This document shows, one piece after another, positions 1 through 8,307 of a stretch of 28,785 bases of DNA (position 1 is the first letter of the stretch; each line of letters begins with the position of its first letter). Origin of the DNA: Discostella pseudostelligera (taxonomy: Eukaryota > Bacillariophyta > Thalassiosirophyceae > Thalassiosirales > Thalassiosiraceae); NCBI GenBank assembly GCA_036940085.1, contig JALLBK010000456.1:1-28785 (forward strand), written 5' to 3'. The translations under genes and the position numbers were made by a program. The notes beneath the pieces are model-generated. The model was not told where the DNA came from. It did no database searches and was given only the letters and a program-made list of their open reading frames with translations.

Positions 1-173
1 ACATGGAGCATGGCTGGGACGGATGGCTGGCCAATCGACGGCCAGACTAACAAGTAGGCGGCGGAAATTATGGTTGCGGTGGACGGTGTACGATACGGTG
101 CGTGGTGGTGAGTGTGTGGGGTCCGCAGACGGACAGACAAACATTCGGCGAAAGATCCATCGCTCGGCACTCG

Positions 174-212
174 CTCCCGCCATATCTTTCTCTCTCTCCC
201 GCCATATCTTTC
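174..212. repeat. Two 17-bp direct repeats with E2F-like core
   Basis: CTCCCGCCATATCTTTC occurs exactly at 174-190 and again at 196-212, a 22-bp spacing (about two helical turns), with CT-rich DNA between. The TCCCGCC core resembles an E2F half-site and recurs in other promoters of this window. The copies lie about 150-190 bp upstream of the ATG at 366, so a paired transcription-factor site is possible. That role is inferred. Confidence 0.55.
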
Positions 213-291
213 GTTTGCGATGACACCACCACCTGCTCGCGGGGCAGATGGCACAAGAGATGTGTATCGTAGTGTCATCGATTGACCCGTG

Positions 292-334
292 ACCCGTGAT
301 GGGATGATGTTGTTCCGAACCCGTGATGGGATGA
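292..334. repeat. Two 16-bp direct repeats before the first gene
   Basis: ACCCGTGATGGGATGA is present exactly at 292-307 and 319-334, spacing 27 bp. A partial extra copy (GACCCGTGA) sits directly before the first. The position, 30-75 bp upstream of the ATG at 366, suggests core promoter or 5' leader. It may simply be a local slippage duplication. Confidence 0.6.
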
Positions 335-365
335 ATGATGCACTGAGAGACCAAAAACAATTGCA

Positions 366-1535
366 ATGGCAAGCACGAAGTCACCATTCCACCAATTTGC
401 TAATGCAGTCAAGAAAATGATGTTGCCGTTATCGTCCTCTTTCATCGTCCGCATCTTGGTCATTGCCGCTGTTGCCATCGGCACCGGAAAGAGGAATGGC
501 GTCGATGTTGTGGTTGCCGGATTCAATCTTTCATCGCCGCCACCTAAGTCGACGATGATGTCATATCAACGAACTACGATGATGCCAAAATCAGCAACCA
601 GGACAACTACCACAGCCATCCATGTCGGAGCCTCATCTTCATTCAATACCAACGATCATGACGATGACGATGACGATAACAACAACAATGGGTACAATTT
701 CCAACAACTACTACTCGACAATGCCTCTGCTTGTGCTCTCTCGGACACCTGCTCCATCGAATATGCCGAATTGTACCTTCGGGAGATATTTCGAGCTCAG
801 GTGGGTTGTGCTGCCCAGGATTATTTGGAGGATGGATATGTTGCGACGACTACCAATACCGCCGACGAAGTATGCAACCTTGACAATCTACATGCCATTG
901 GTGAAATTGTTGCCAAACTTAAAGACAAGATACGTCATCATGGTAGTAGTCAATTGGATGGAAAACATGAGGATGTTGTCAACTCATTCTGGGATCAACG
1001 ACAAGTCGAACTCGAAACACTTGCTGCCACATTATCACCATCTTCTTCTGCATCGCCTGCTGCTGCTTGGGTTGCGGCACCATTGAAACCAGCCTACCTG
1101 GCCATTGCGGCATTGTATACCATTGCCATTATGCATGCATTCCATTATCCTCCTCCTGCATTGGAATCAGCAATGGCAGTGCCATTCACATTCCAAGAAG
1201 TGTGGTATGCCATTCGAGATGGATACTTTGATACTTTGGTCAGTCATTGGTTCCGTAACGGTGGATTGTTGGTTGGCAGTGTCGATTTTGTGGATGATGC
1301 AATGCTCCCATTGTCGTCGTCATTATCATCATTAACACCACAAGAAGTATTCTGGTCTATTCGTGATGGATATGCCGATGATACTTTGTTCTCCTCATCG
1401 ACGCTGTCATCATCATCGTTCTTGTCCAGTATGGGCGGCATGGTTCCCTTCTCACCCCAAGAAGTATGGTGGGCGATGCAAGGTGGATATGTCGATGATT
1501 TGATGGGGCATTGGATTCGCAATGGTGGATTGTAA
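366..1535 (+). CDS. Hypothetical protein with three QEVWWAIRDGY-type repeats
   Basis: Single exon, 389 aa, ATG in a good context (caATGg). A hydrophobic stretch at about 25-40 followed by VVVAGF (48-53) could be a signal peptide or anchor with a weak ASAFAP-like plastid cleavage motif. Then come a Thr/Asp/Asn low-complexity part (65-110), a Cys-containing conserved-looking region (120-185; Cys at 123, 129, 148, 170) and a second hydrophobic segment (241-259). The C-terminal third has three copies of a motif, at about 274-301, 323-344 and 362-389: a QEV[WF] core, an aromatic, then [RQ][DG]GY and D. Copies 1 and 3 end in HW[FI]RNGGL, and the protein stops exactly at the end of copy 3. I do not recognise a named family. 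A membrane-associated plastid or secretory protein is the most I would infer. Confidence 0.75.
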   Translation: MASTKSPFHQFANAVKKMMLPLSSSFIVRILVIAAVAIGTGKRNGVDVVVAGFNLSSPPPKSTMMSYQRTTMMPKSATRTTTTAIHVGASSSFNTNDHDDDDDDNNNNGYNFQQLLLDNASACALSDTCSIEYAELYLREIFRAQVGCAAQDYLEDGYVATTTNTADEVCNLDNLHAIGEIVAKLKDKIRHHGSSQLDGKHEDVVNSFWDQRQVELETLAATLSPSSSASPAAAWVAAPLKPAYLAIAALYTIAIMHAFHYPPPALESAMAVPFTFQEVWYAIRDGYFDTLVSHWFRNGGLLVGSVDFVDDAMLPLSSSLSSLTPQEVFWSIRDGYADDTLFSSSTLSSSSFLSSMGGMVPFSPQEVWWAMQGGYVDDLMGHWIRNGGL

Positions 1536-2415
1536 GTGTAGTCGCTTTTGAGAGCCAGGACAGGGTGTAGTAGGTGGTGACTGTCTGTCGGGGTGACCCG
1601 AGAAGTTAGTTGCACTTTTTTCAATCAGGATTCGGTATTCATTCTCAATAATACTAGTAACTTTGAAATGAATTTTCGTCGTGGGTGTATTTCACTCTGA
1701 CTACCTTGTCATGATTTGATAGTAGGTAGAGAGTACGAGACATTTTTACCTCCAACCGCTGCCGGCCCCGCGCTTCGAAATTTCTGATTGTTGTATGTAC
1801 ATTCTAATGTTGCCTTGTCTCGATTCAATGTTGTGGTTACACTACTGAATATAATTTAGAGTTTTGTACATTATTTTGCTTCTGTGAGTGTGGTTGTCGT
1901 CTGTGGACATTGACTGATTATTTGGATTTTGCATCGACGTGCATCTTCCAGAATACCCCCCGCGTCAACAGTTATTGCTGCTATTGTCATTGATCTTTAT
2001 TGTTTAATCGAACCCGGATGGTTGATTGCTTTGGCTGAGACGATCGGCGTTGGCGTCATGATGATTGATTAGTGACTCCAAACCATCGCCGCCGTGCCGC
2101 CGCCAAATGCTGCCGTGATTATCAGAAACAGCATATCCAACATTGAGAGATAGTTGAGCTAGGAATACCTGTTCTTGCGGCATCGATGACAACTGGGGTG
2201 ATGGAGTCAGCAGCAATGGTAATGAGATCTCCTCTCGGTTATGGAAGAGATGAGGGATGTATGGCATATGTCATGGAGAACGGAGTACGGCCGCTCAAGA
2301 GAGTATAAAAGTGGCACTAGGGATATCTCGCCGGCAACCTCACCACCATGTATGTACCATACGATGCCAGCCGAAATTGATAATAGATATGCGTAATAGA
2401 TGGGGAGTGGAGGAT

Positions 2416-2436
2416 GGGGAATGGGTAGGGGGCGGG
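2416..2436 (+). other. Putative G-quadruplex tract
   Basis: Four runs of three or more G at 2416-2419, 2423-2425, 2428-2432 and 2434-2436 are separated by loops of 3, 2 and 1 nt, fitting the usual G3+N1-7 rule. It lies about 600 bp upstream of the cyclin ATG. Folding in vivo and any role are unproven. Confidence 0.55.
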
Positions 2437-2765
2437 AGAGGTTTGTATGGTGGTGGTTGAGTTCGAGGTTGATTGATGACGGCGACGGCGACGGCGATGG
2501 CGGGCGAAGGATGGCACCGATTGGCACAGATTGGCACCTACCACGAGCTCGGGGCGGGGAGGGTGACGAGGGACTGCTGTTCTGCGATGCTCGAAGCTAT
2601 TCTAACCTGTTCTGACTTTTGCGTCTCGCATTTCGTTAGCGAGTTGGATTTGGCGATTGAGGCGTCAGCTAGTTTGAGCTGCAGAAGGGGATAACCCCTT
2701 GGTGGTAAGATCTCGAAGTGGTGTTAACCCTAAACCTGCTCGGTCATCTCGAAGGTTTGGGCAAT

Positions 2766-2802
2766 CCGTACCGGAGATATTTACCGTACCGGAGATATTC
2801 TA
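2766..2802 (+). repeat. Two-copy 18-bp tandem repeat
   Basis: CCGTACCGGAGATATT occurs at 2766-2781 and 2784-2799, period 18 bp, directly followed by the palindrome at 2805-2818. It lies in the presumed cyclin promoter, 230-265 bp upstream of the ATG. Confidence 0.65.
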
Positions 2803-2804
2803 CC

Positions 2805-2818
2805 CTCGGACGTCCGAG
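2805..2818. promoter_or_regulatory. 14-bp perfect palindrome with GACGTC core
   Basis: CTCGGACGTCCGAG is its own reverse complement. The ACGT core is the kind of half-site bound by bZIP dimers. It lies about 212 bp upstream of the diatom-cyclin start codon. In Phaeodactylum the light-induced cyclin dsCYC2 is reported to be controlled by bZIP/aureochrome factors, so a bZIP operator is a reasonable inference. It is not a canonical TGACGTCA site. Confidence 0.5.
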
Positions 2819-3029
2819 ACTGTTAACTCATCAAAGGTCAAGAATGTCAGAGCGACATAATTCAATGCATCGTGTTTGCATGCCGCTATTCAAGCGATGC
2901 ACATCATAAACTCAACTTCACTTTGATCACCACTTTCTTTTCTACTCCTACCATTTTCATCATTTGCCATATTTGGCTCATTCTTATTATTGACGCCAAC
3001 TCTAGATACCCACGTATTATCATTGCGCA

Positions 3030-3890
3030 ATGAAGAAGCTATCCAACAGTTACTCCATGTCGTCCTGGAATTCCTCCTACGTGGCAGAGGCTCTCTCGGT
3101 TATGATACAGAAGGAGCAAACTGTGTATCGGATCAGCGACTACCTCCATCAACCGTCGTCATCGTCATCGGTGGCATCGCCGTCGTTGCGAGCAGTCGAT
3201 GAAGATGTTCGAACGACGATGGTCGACTGGTGCTACAGCTTCATCGATGTATGCAAATTTGAAAGAGAAAGCGTTGCGATGGCCATGCATATGGTTGATC
3301 GGTTCCTCTCCAAGTCTACCAAAGCAGAGTCTGTGCTACGCGATCGTATGGAATTTCAGCTCCTTACCATGACATCGTTGTACGTCACCACCAAGACCCA
3401 CGGAAAGACTGCTCTTGGAATTGACTGTATTTCTACCATATGCCAAAATCTCTACACTGATGATGAGATCGTGGCCATGGAACTGACCCTATTGAACGAA
3501 CTTGAATGGCGCATCTCACCACCGACATGTGTGCAGATGGCACACCACATTCTCTCGTTGATAGCCGCACGCGATGTATCTTTTGATAAGACTACTTGGG
3601 ATTTCATTCTAGATGAAATAAAATTCCAAGCAGAAAATGCCGTGAGAGATTATAACTTCGTTACACAGCGACCGAGCACCTTGGCCATTGCTGCCATGTT
3701 GAATGCCCTTGAACAACTTGACAAGAAGAAGTGCCGCTCAATATGTCGCGCTCTTGTTTCAATCACGAATGATGAATTTGACTCTATCGAGATAATACTG
3801 GACATGAAACGTAGATTGTTCAGTTTGGTGTACGGACATAAAGCTGAAGCTGAAGATGAGTCATGTCGGGAAGTCGATGCGCTCCTATAA
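3030..3890 (+). CDS. Diatom-specific cyclin (dsCYC family)
   Basis: Single exon, 286 aa. After a short N-terminus with EALSVMIQKEQ and a YRISDYL segment (about 20-39), usual in diatom-specific cyclins, there is a cyclin N-domain at about 58-165: VRTTMVDW (60-67) in place of the MRAIL helix, then MHMVDRFL (87-93), LYVTTKTHGK (117-126) and MELTLLNELEWR (150-161). A second cyclin-like half runs to about 270. Cyclins of this type bind and activate a CDK and are thought to tie division to nutrients or light in diatoms. The N-domain is well conserved; no destruction box is obvious. Which dsCYC it is cannot be decided by eye. The upstream DNA holds an ACGT palindrome and an 18-bp tandem repeat, suggesting regulated transcription. 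Confidence 0.88.
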   Translation: MKKLSNSYSMSSWNSSYVAEALSVMIQKEQTVYRISDYLHQPSSSSSVASPSLRAVDEDVRTTMVDWCYSFIDVCKFERESVAMAMHMVDRFLSKSTKAESVLRDRMEFQLLTMTSLYVTTKTHGKTALGIDCISTICQNLYTDDEIVAMELTLLNELEWRISPPTCVQMAHHILSLIAARDVSFDKTTWDFILDEIKFQAENAVRDYNFVTQRPSTLAIAAMLNALEQLDKKKCRSICRALVSITNDEFDSIEIILDMKRRLFSLVYGHKAEAEDESCREVDALL

Positions 3891-5824
3891 ATATGAAACA
3901 TACTGTTGCACGCAGCTTCCAGCGTCTCGTCCTCTCCTTCATGCATAATTCATTTGAAACAAGAATCATCTACAGCAATTTGAAGCCCATTTCGTAGCAT
4001 GTAAAAATAGAGTAGATTTTAATATTGCAAGCATCTACGAATCTGTATATCCCAGGTGTTTATGAATACCACCACGCATTCGCATACGCTCATTGCTACT
4101 GCATTGCCGCCACTTCATCAGTATATCATCATCTTTGATGTATGAGTAGGAAGAATTATCGAATCAGGTGTCGTTGTTGCAACCGCTACCATGACCATAC
4201 CACGCTAATGCTTGTTGATTGTTGTGGGTGTGCATTCCGTTGTTGCTAGCATAGCGTTATCGTAAAGATGTACATGATTATGTGACAAGACAGTAATTGC
4301 TTTGTTTCGCGTCATGATATGTTGTGGTACCCAGTGAATTGTCGCGTTGACGATGGTGCACTCCTCCACCATTGTCGTCCAATAGTGTCGCTGCAGCTCT
4401 ACCAGCCTGTGATTGTCACGTAGTAGTACATTGATCATTTATTGTTGTTTGATGTCGCCCCCCCTGCTGGCTTGTTTTCGATAACCGGATAGCTCCATAG
4501 GTATCGGCATCAATATTGCTGGTCATCTCTGCGACGAGGTCACGATTCACGATGTTGTGATTGCTCCTCCGTCGGCCCGTCGGCATCAAATTATTGGAGT
4601 ATCACATTTTCAATGACAGCAAACCTGAAATAACTACTTGTCGTCCTGCGTAATTATCGATAGATGATGGAGTTGTTGTTTTGCGATAGAGCGGTGGAAT
4701 AGCACACAAACACTGTCTTGGAACTTGGAAGTTATGGTGGGGCAACTGGCTACGACATCGACTGAACGTGGACGATGAAGGGCTAATGATGCATTTTGAA
4801 AGGCGGCGCTCGCGAAACACCGACAAAGATACTACGTACTGATTAACAGAGCGATTATGATGCACATGACCCATCCCAGTTGGGAGATGAGCTGCCCGGA
4901 GGGTTGGATTAGATTGCGGAGGCTGATACACACCACTGATAGGGCTGGAGGTGGAGGCGAGTGTTTCATCGGAATCTGTCCATGTTCATGCTGATTGTTG
5001 ATGCTGTTCGTCAGCGGCACCCACGAAGGCGGCACTAGGGTTGAAATTTGTAAATGGCGGCGGCATAATGCAGGTGCATGACAGGGTCGGCGCTCGGAGA
5101 CAGGGAAAGAATGATAATGATTGGCGGCTTGATAGATACTGTGCCGCAGATGTTCATGGTGCGCTGTTGGCGTTGAAGGTTGAAGGATTAAGATTCGAAC
5201 AAGCCGATCGGGGGCTGCGCCCAGTCCGGAGTACGGTGGGATCGTATGGTTTTGGCGGGAACTCCATCCTTTTCTGTTTGCACACAGTCTCCGGGTCAGG
5301 TGGTGTCAGATGGCAGAAGGCTGGAGGTGTCAGTGCAATCCCATCTCTAGAGAGCTGACCCTTCGCAAGCCGTCCATTCGTTTGAGCTGTTGCGGTCCAG
5401 CTCGACCATCCCCATTGTGATGTCCTGTGCAGTGCACTTCTTTTGCATCTGTGATTTGGTGCAGCCACAAATTTGATCTGGACAGACAGACGGATGGACG
5501 GACAACGTAATCGAGAACGCCCAGTTTCCCTCCAAATCCAAAAAGCTTTCCTGCATCTTTCTCTCCCGCCAAACCTGAGATGTCAACCAAAAAATATCTT
5601 AGCGACTCACAGAAACATAATTACTATTCCTATGTGGAAATGATGACATGACGTATCGCTTGAATACCCTTCACACTTCTCAAATCCACAGGGAGCATCC
5701 GAAGATGGCAAAGGCAAAGGAGGCAATGGGTACCGTAGTTATCGTACTCAGTAGAGCTCAGTAGTACGCCTTCCTTGAACTCACTGATAATAAATAGTCA
5801 ATATCCTCTCATAGCAAATCCAAT
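3891..5824. other. Intergenic region between cyclin and plastid-protein gene
   Basis: About 1.9 kb with no convincing exon. ORFs of 77-109 codons on both strands (for example 4602-4931 minus, 5041-5358 plus, 5154-5468 minus) overlap and are compositionally unremarkable. Near the right end are a GGACAGACAGACGGATGG-like tract around 5480-5500, an E2F-like TCCCGCCAAA at 5564-5573 and the presumed promoter of the gene at 5825. Unannotated non-coding RNA cannot be excluded. Confidence 0.55.
5564..5573. promoter_or_regulatory. E2F-like site TCCCGCCAAA
   Basis: Matches the complement of the E2F consensus TTTGGCGGGA. It lies about 250 bp upstream of the ATG at 5825. The same motif recurs before several genes in this window. 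Confidence 0.4.
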
Positions 5825-7398
5825 ATGAAACCACGCATTATGTTCTTGAAACTCTCCCTCGCTCTGCTCATCCTGCAGATGCAGACCTCGACCTCGGTGG
5901 CCTTCCAATCGCCGCCATCAATCATCGCTGTATCAAAGATGTGCAACAATCGAATGTCAACTTTATTCATGGATGCAAACAAGATTGTCTCGCCCGTCAT
6001 GCAACAACAGCAACACGGTATGCTTCTTCTGTCGAACCAAAGTACAGCAGGACGGAAGGAACTCAACAACAAAGACAGAGAGCGGCGTCCAACACTCAAA
6101 CTGGGCACCGTCGTCGCAGCAGCAGCAGCCTTCGCATCAGTCTTTACAAAAACATCCGCTGCCCGTGCTGCTGCTGCTATTGTCTTGCCTGTGGCGGGAT
6201 CAGAGGAAGGAGTCATCTTGCCACTACTTACGTCTCCATCGTCACCTTTTCTTGGCATGAACATAAAAAATCTATTCAAGGTCAATCGAAACGGTGTAGT
6301 TTTCTTCTCTGCACTCACACTCTTGGCTGTAACGACGGCCGTCCTTCGATCAATCGGTGATGGGCACGCTTCTATGATGCACATATCAAGTCTATTTGGT
6401 AGAACTTTTAAGGATGACAACGGCGAGAAATCTGATCTTGAGCTGGGTCTGCCGAAGGAAGTCGATTGGGGGACGTATGCTCATTCGATGATCGAGCCAT
6501 TGTCTGAGGAGAAAAAGAGTGCGAAGAGAGATAAAAGATTTCCATTTGATATACTCAACTTATTTAAGCGAATCAAATCAAATGATGAAGGTGCGTGAAT
6601 TATCCATATCATATACGTTAGGCAAAATTTCACTGCAATCGATGGCTTATGGCAATCTGACATTTCTAATTCTATGTCTATTGCACGTGACCAACTTGTA
6701 GGTGCTCGGAAGGCATATGAAGAATCAAGACTAGAAAGAGCCACTCGATTCTTCCTCGAGCAAAAGTACAAATTGCATCATCATCCTGTGCACGTGCCAC
6801 ACTCTCGGTATGAAATACCCACATATCTTCAATCGCTTGCCGTGAATGTGATTGAAAGGCACGACGTGCCCAAGGGCTACTTGGATACGTTGTCCACTGC
6901 CAAGTTTAGCACGTGGGATGCATACCAACATCAGCTCGACAAGGTGAAGCCGGCAAATGAGGTCGATGGTAAGTTATTGTTGGATCGAAAGATCGTCGTG
7001 GTAGTTCACATTGAATTATTGTATTCGTTCTCATCGTAAATTTCGTCATCATTCCTGATGCCGACTGCCGACTCCCATGCTCATCTGCATTTTTTTTAGA
7101 ATTAAAGCAAGGAGTTTCCAATCTACAAGATTTAATGGAAATGGAACAATCCATGTACCACACATCTAACCAAGTCTTAAAATTGGCCATCGATGCACAC
7201 CACAACGAGCTGCAGCACGCATCGACCAATGAACAGTTGAAAGAATTTGATGATAGGCTATCGATTCAAGAGGAGCTCAAGGCTTTCGACAAAAAGGCAA
7301 TGGAGTATGAGGAAATTGTGATGAATGGAGAAGCTGCGACAAGGAAGATTGTGATTCCAAATGAAGAAAATTGCAAAGTGACGAATTTTCCTGTTTAG
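5825..7398 (+). CDS. Plastid-targeted protein of unknown function, 3 exons
   Basis: Exons 5825-6590, 6702-6968 and 7100-7398 join in phase (1332 nt, 443 aa). The introns are 111 and 131 nt with GTGCGT and GTAAGT donors and AG acceptors; the second ends in a T-run. The N-terminus is a clear signal peptide (about 1-24) ending at SVAFQS, an ASAFAP-like motif, so import into the secondary plastid is expected. Ala-rich hydrophobic segments at about 96-120 and a likely membrane helix at about 157-175 follow. The rest is hydrophilic, with charged, probably coiled-coil segments in exons 2 and 3. I recognise no catalytic motif or named family. A thylakoid or envelope protein with a soluble tail is an inference from the hydropathy. 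Confidence 0.78.
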
Positions 7399-8046
7399 GT
7401 ATTTGTGAGAGGTTGAAGCGGTTGCCAGGGTAATCAAAGACTGAGGAAGGAATGAATCAGCTCGTCGCAAAATGGGGTTTCCGATGATGACTTCCCGATG
7501 ATAAGTCAATGAGAGTTATCTGCATAATTGAAGCTGTACGTCAGTCGTAACAGAATAGCATTGTACTTTTGATTACATGCCTCTCTCTCGAAATTCAGTA
7601 TTGTACTACCGTTTTCAGACAATTGACAATTGTTGATTTGCAGCAACTACAATCGTGATTGTAGTTTGCTCTTGCCTGCAGCATCGATGAATTGGGTTGA
7701 TGCACATTCACCCGTGCTGGTAGGTTAGAGTTTGTTGTAGATATTATTGCTGATTTTGCTGCTGTTATTCTATACCATTGTTGTACAGCGCTGTATTCAT
7801 CGTGATTAGATGGCGCCGGAATAATCGCATGACGGTACATTATCGAGTGATTGCCGTTTGCTTTCGTCCTACTGCTTCAATTGTCGGGATGCCGTGGATC
7901 TTTCAGTGCTGAGTGGATTTTGGTTTGTTTGTCGGTGTTGCTCATGCTGCTCCCATTATGTGATTGTTTACTGTTCTGAGCCATATCGTCCATCGTGAAT
8001 AAACCTAAATTTTGTTTGGTTCACTACCACAGGTGTAGATTGATTT

Positions 8047-8133
8047 GTTAAGTATCTTTTCAATTTCAAAACGTAGTTAAGTATCTTTTTAAATTTCAAA
8101 TTTAATTTTAAAAGTTTTTTAAGTATCTTTCTC
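8047..8133 (+). repeat. AT-rich GTTAAGTATCTTT element, three copies
   Basis: Copies begin at 8047, 8076 and about 8118. The first two read GTTAAGTATCTTTT or GTTAAGTATCTTTTT followed by AATTTCAAA; the third is TTAAGTATCTTTCTCA. The same element, same orientation relative to the gene, occurs in four copies upstream of BUB3 (16003-16130). It may be a promoter module or a dispersed repeat family. Confidence 0.7.
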
Positions 8134-8161
8134 ATGAACGGTCTGTCTGTCGCTGTCTCGC

Positions 8162-8184
8162 ACCGCCAAAAACATATTTGGCGC
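8162..8184. promoter_or_regulatory. Inverted pair of E2F-like sites upstream of LIG1
   Basis: ACCGCCAAA (8162-8170) and TTTGGCGC (8177-8184) form a 7-bp inverted repeat (CGCCAAA/TTTGGCG) with a 6-nt spacer. TTTGGCGC fits the E2F consensus TTTSSCGC exactly. DNA ligase I is a classical S-phase E2F target in animals and plants, so this is a good functional candidate, 124-146 bp from the ATG. Confidence 0.6.
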
Positions 8185-8307
8185 AATGGATACAATGTCA
8201 CATTCACCGTCATTCAAATTCAACATTCAAGCATAAATCCGCCGTCGCCGTCGCCCGCCCCGTAACCATAACCATCGCCGCACCCTACGATCGACACCTC
8301 CGTGACC

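Larger units (their letters stand above)
1..365. other. 5' intergenic region with two direct-repeat pairs
   Basis: No coding exon is supported here; the short ORFs lack recognisable features. The stretch holds a GGACAGACAAAC tract near 130, a pair of 17-bp exact repeats with a CCCGCC core (174-190 and 196-212) and a pair of 16-bp repeats (292-307 and 319-334). It ends just before the ATG at 366 and probably contains the promoter and 5' leader of that gene. Confidence 0.6.
1536..3029. other. Intergenic region upstream of the cyclin gene
   Basis: About 1.5 kb without a supported gene. Short ORFs on both strands in 2004-2909 overlap one another and show no domain. It should hold the 3' end of the repeat-protein transcript and the cyclin promoter. 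Visible structure: a G-quadruplex-prone tract at 2416-2436, a small AAGGGG/CCCCTT hairpin at 2685-2700, an 18-bp tandem repeat at 2766-2802 and a 14-bp perfect palindrome at 2805-2818. Confidence 0.6.
7399..8307. other. Intergenic region and DNA ligase promoter
   Basis: About 0.9 kb with no supported exon. It contains three copies of an AT-rich element (8047-8133) and, 120-150 bp before the ligase ATG, an inverted pair of E2F-like sites. A CTGTCTGTC tract lies between them near 8145. The left half (7399-8040) shows nothing I can name. Confidence 0.6.

Noticed and set aside
2685..2700. AAGGGG-ATAA-CCCCTT hairpin resembling a bacterial terminator
   Set aside because: The region is eukaryotic, there is no T-run of terminator type, and no gene ends nearby.
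5190..5205. GATTCGAAC word resembling a tRNA B box
   Set aside because: No matching acceptor stem, A box or anticodon arm could be built around it.
4602..5590. Several overlapping ORFs of 80-109 codons on both strands
   Set aside because: They overlap each other, lack family motifs and match random open frames in GC-moderate DNA.
5809..6420. 203-codon ORF on the minus strand
   Set aside because: It lies wholly opposite exon 1 of the plastid-protein gene, which has a signal peptide and supported introns. The antisense reading has no domain.
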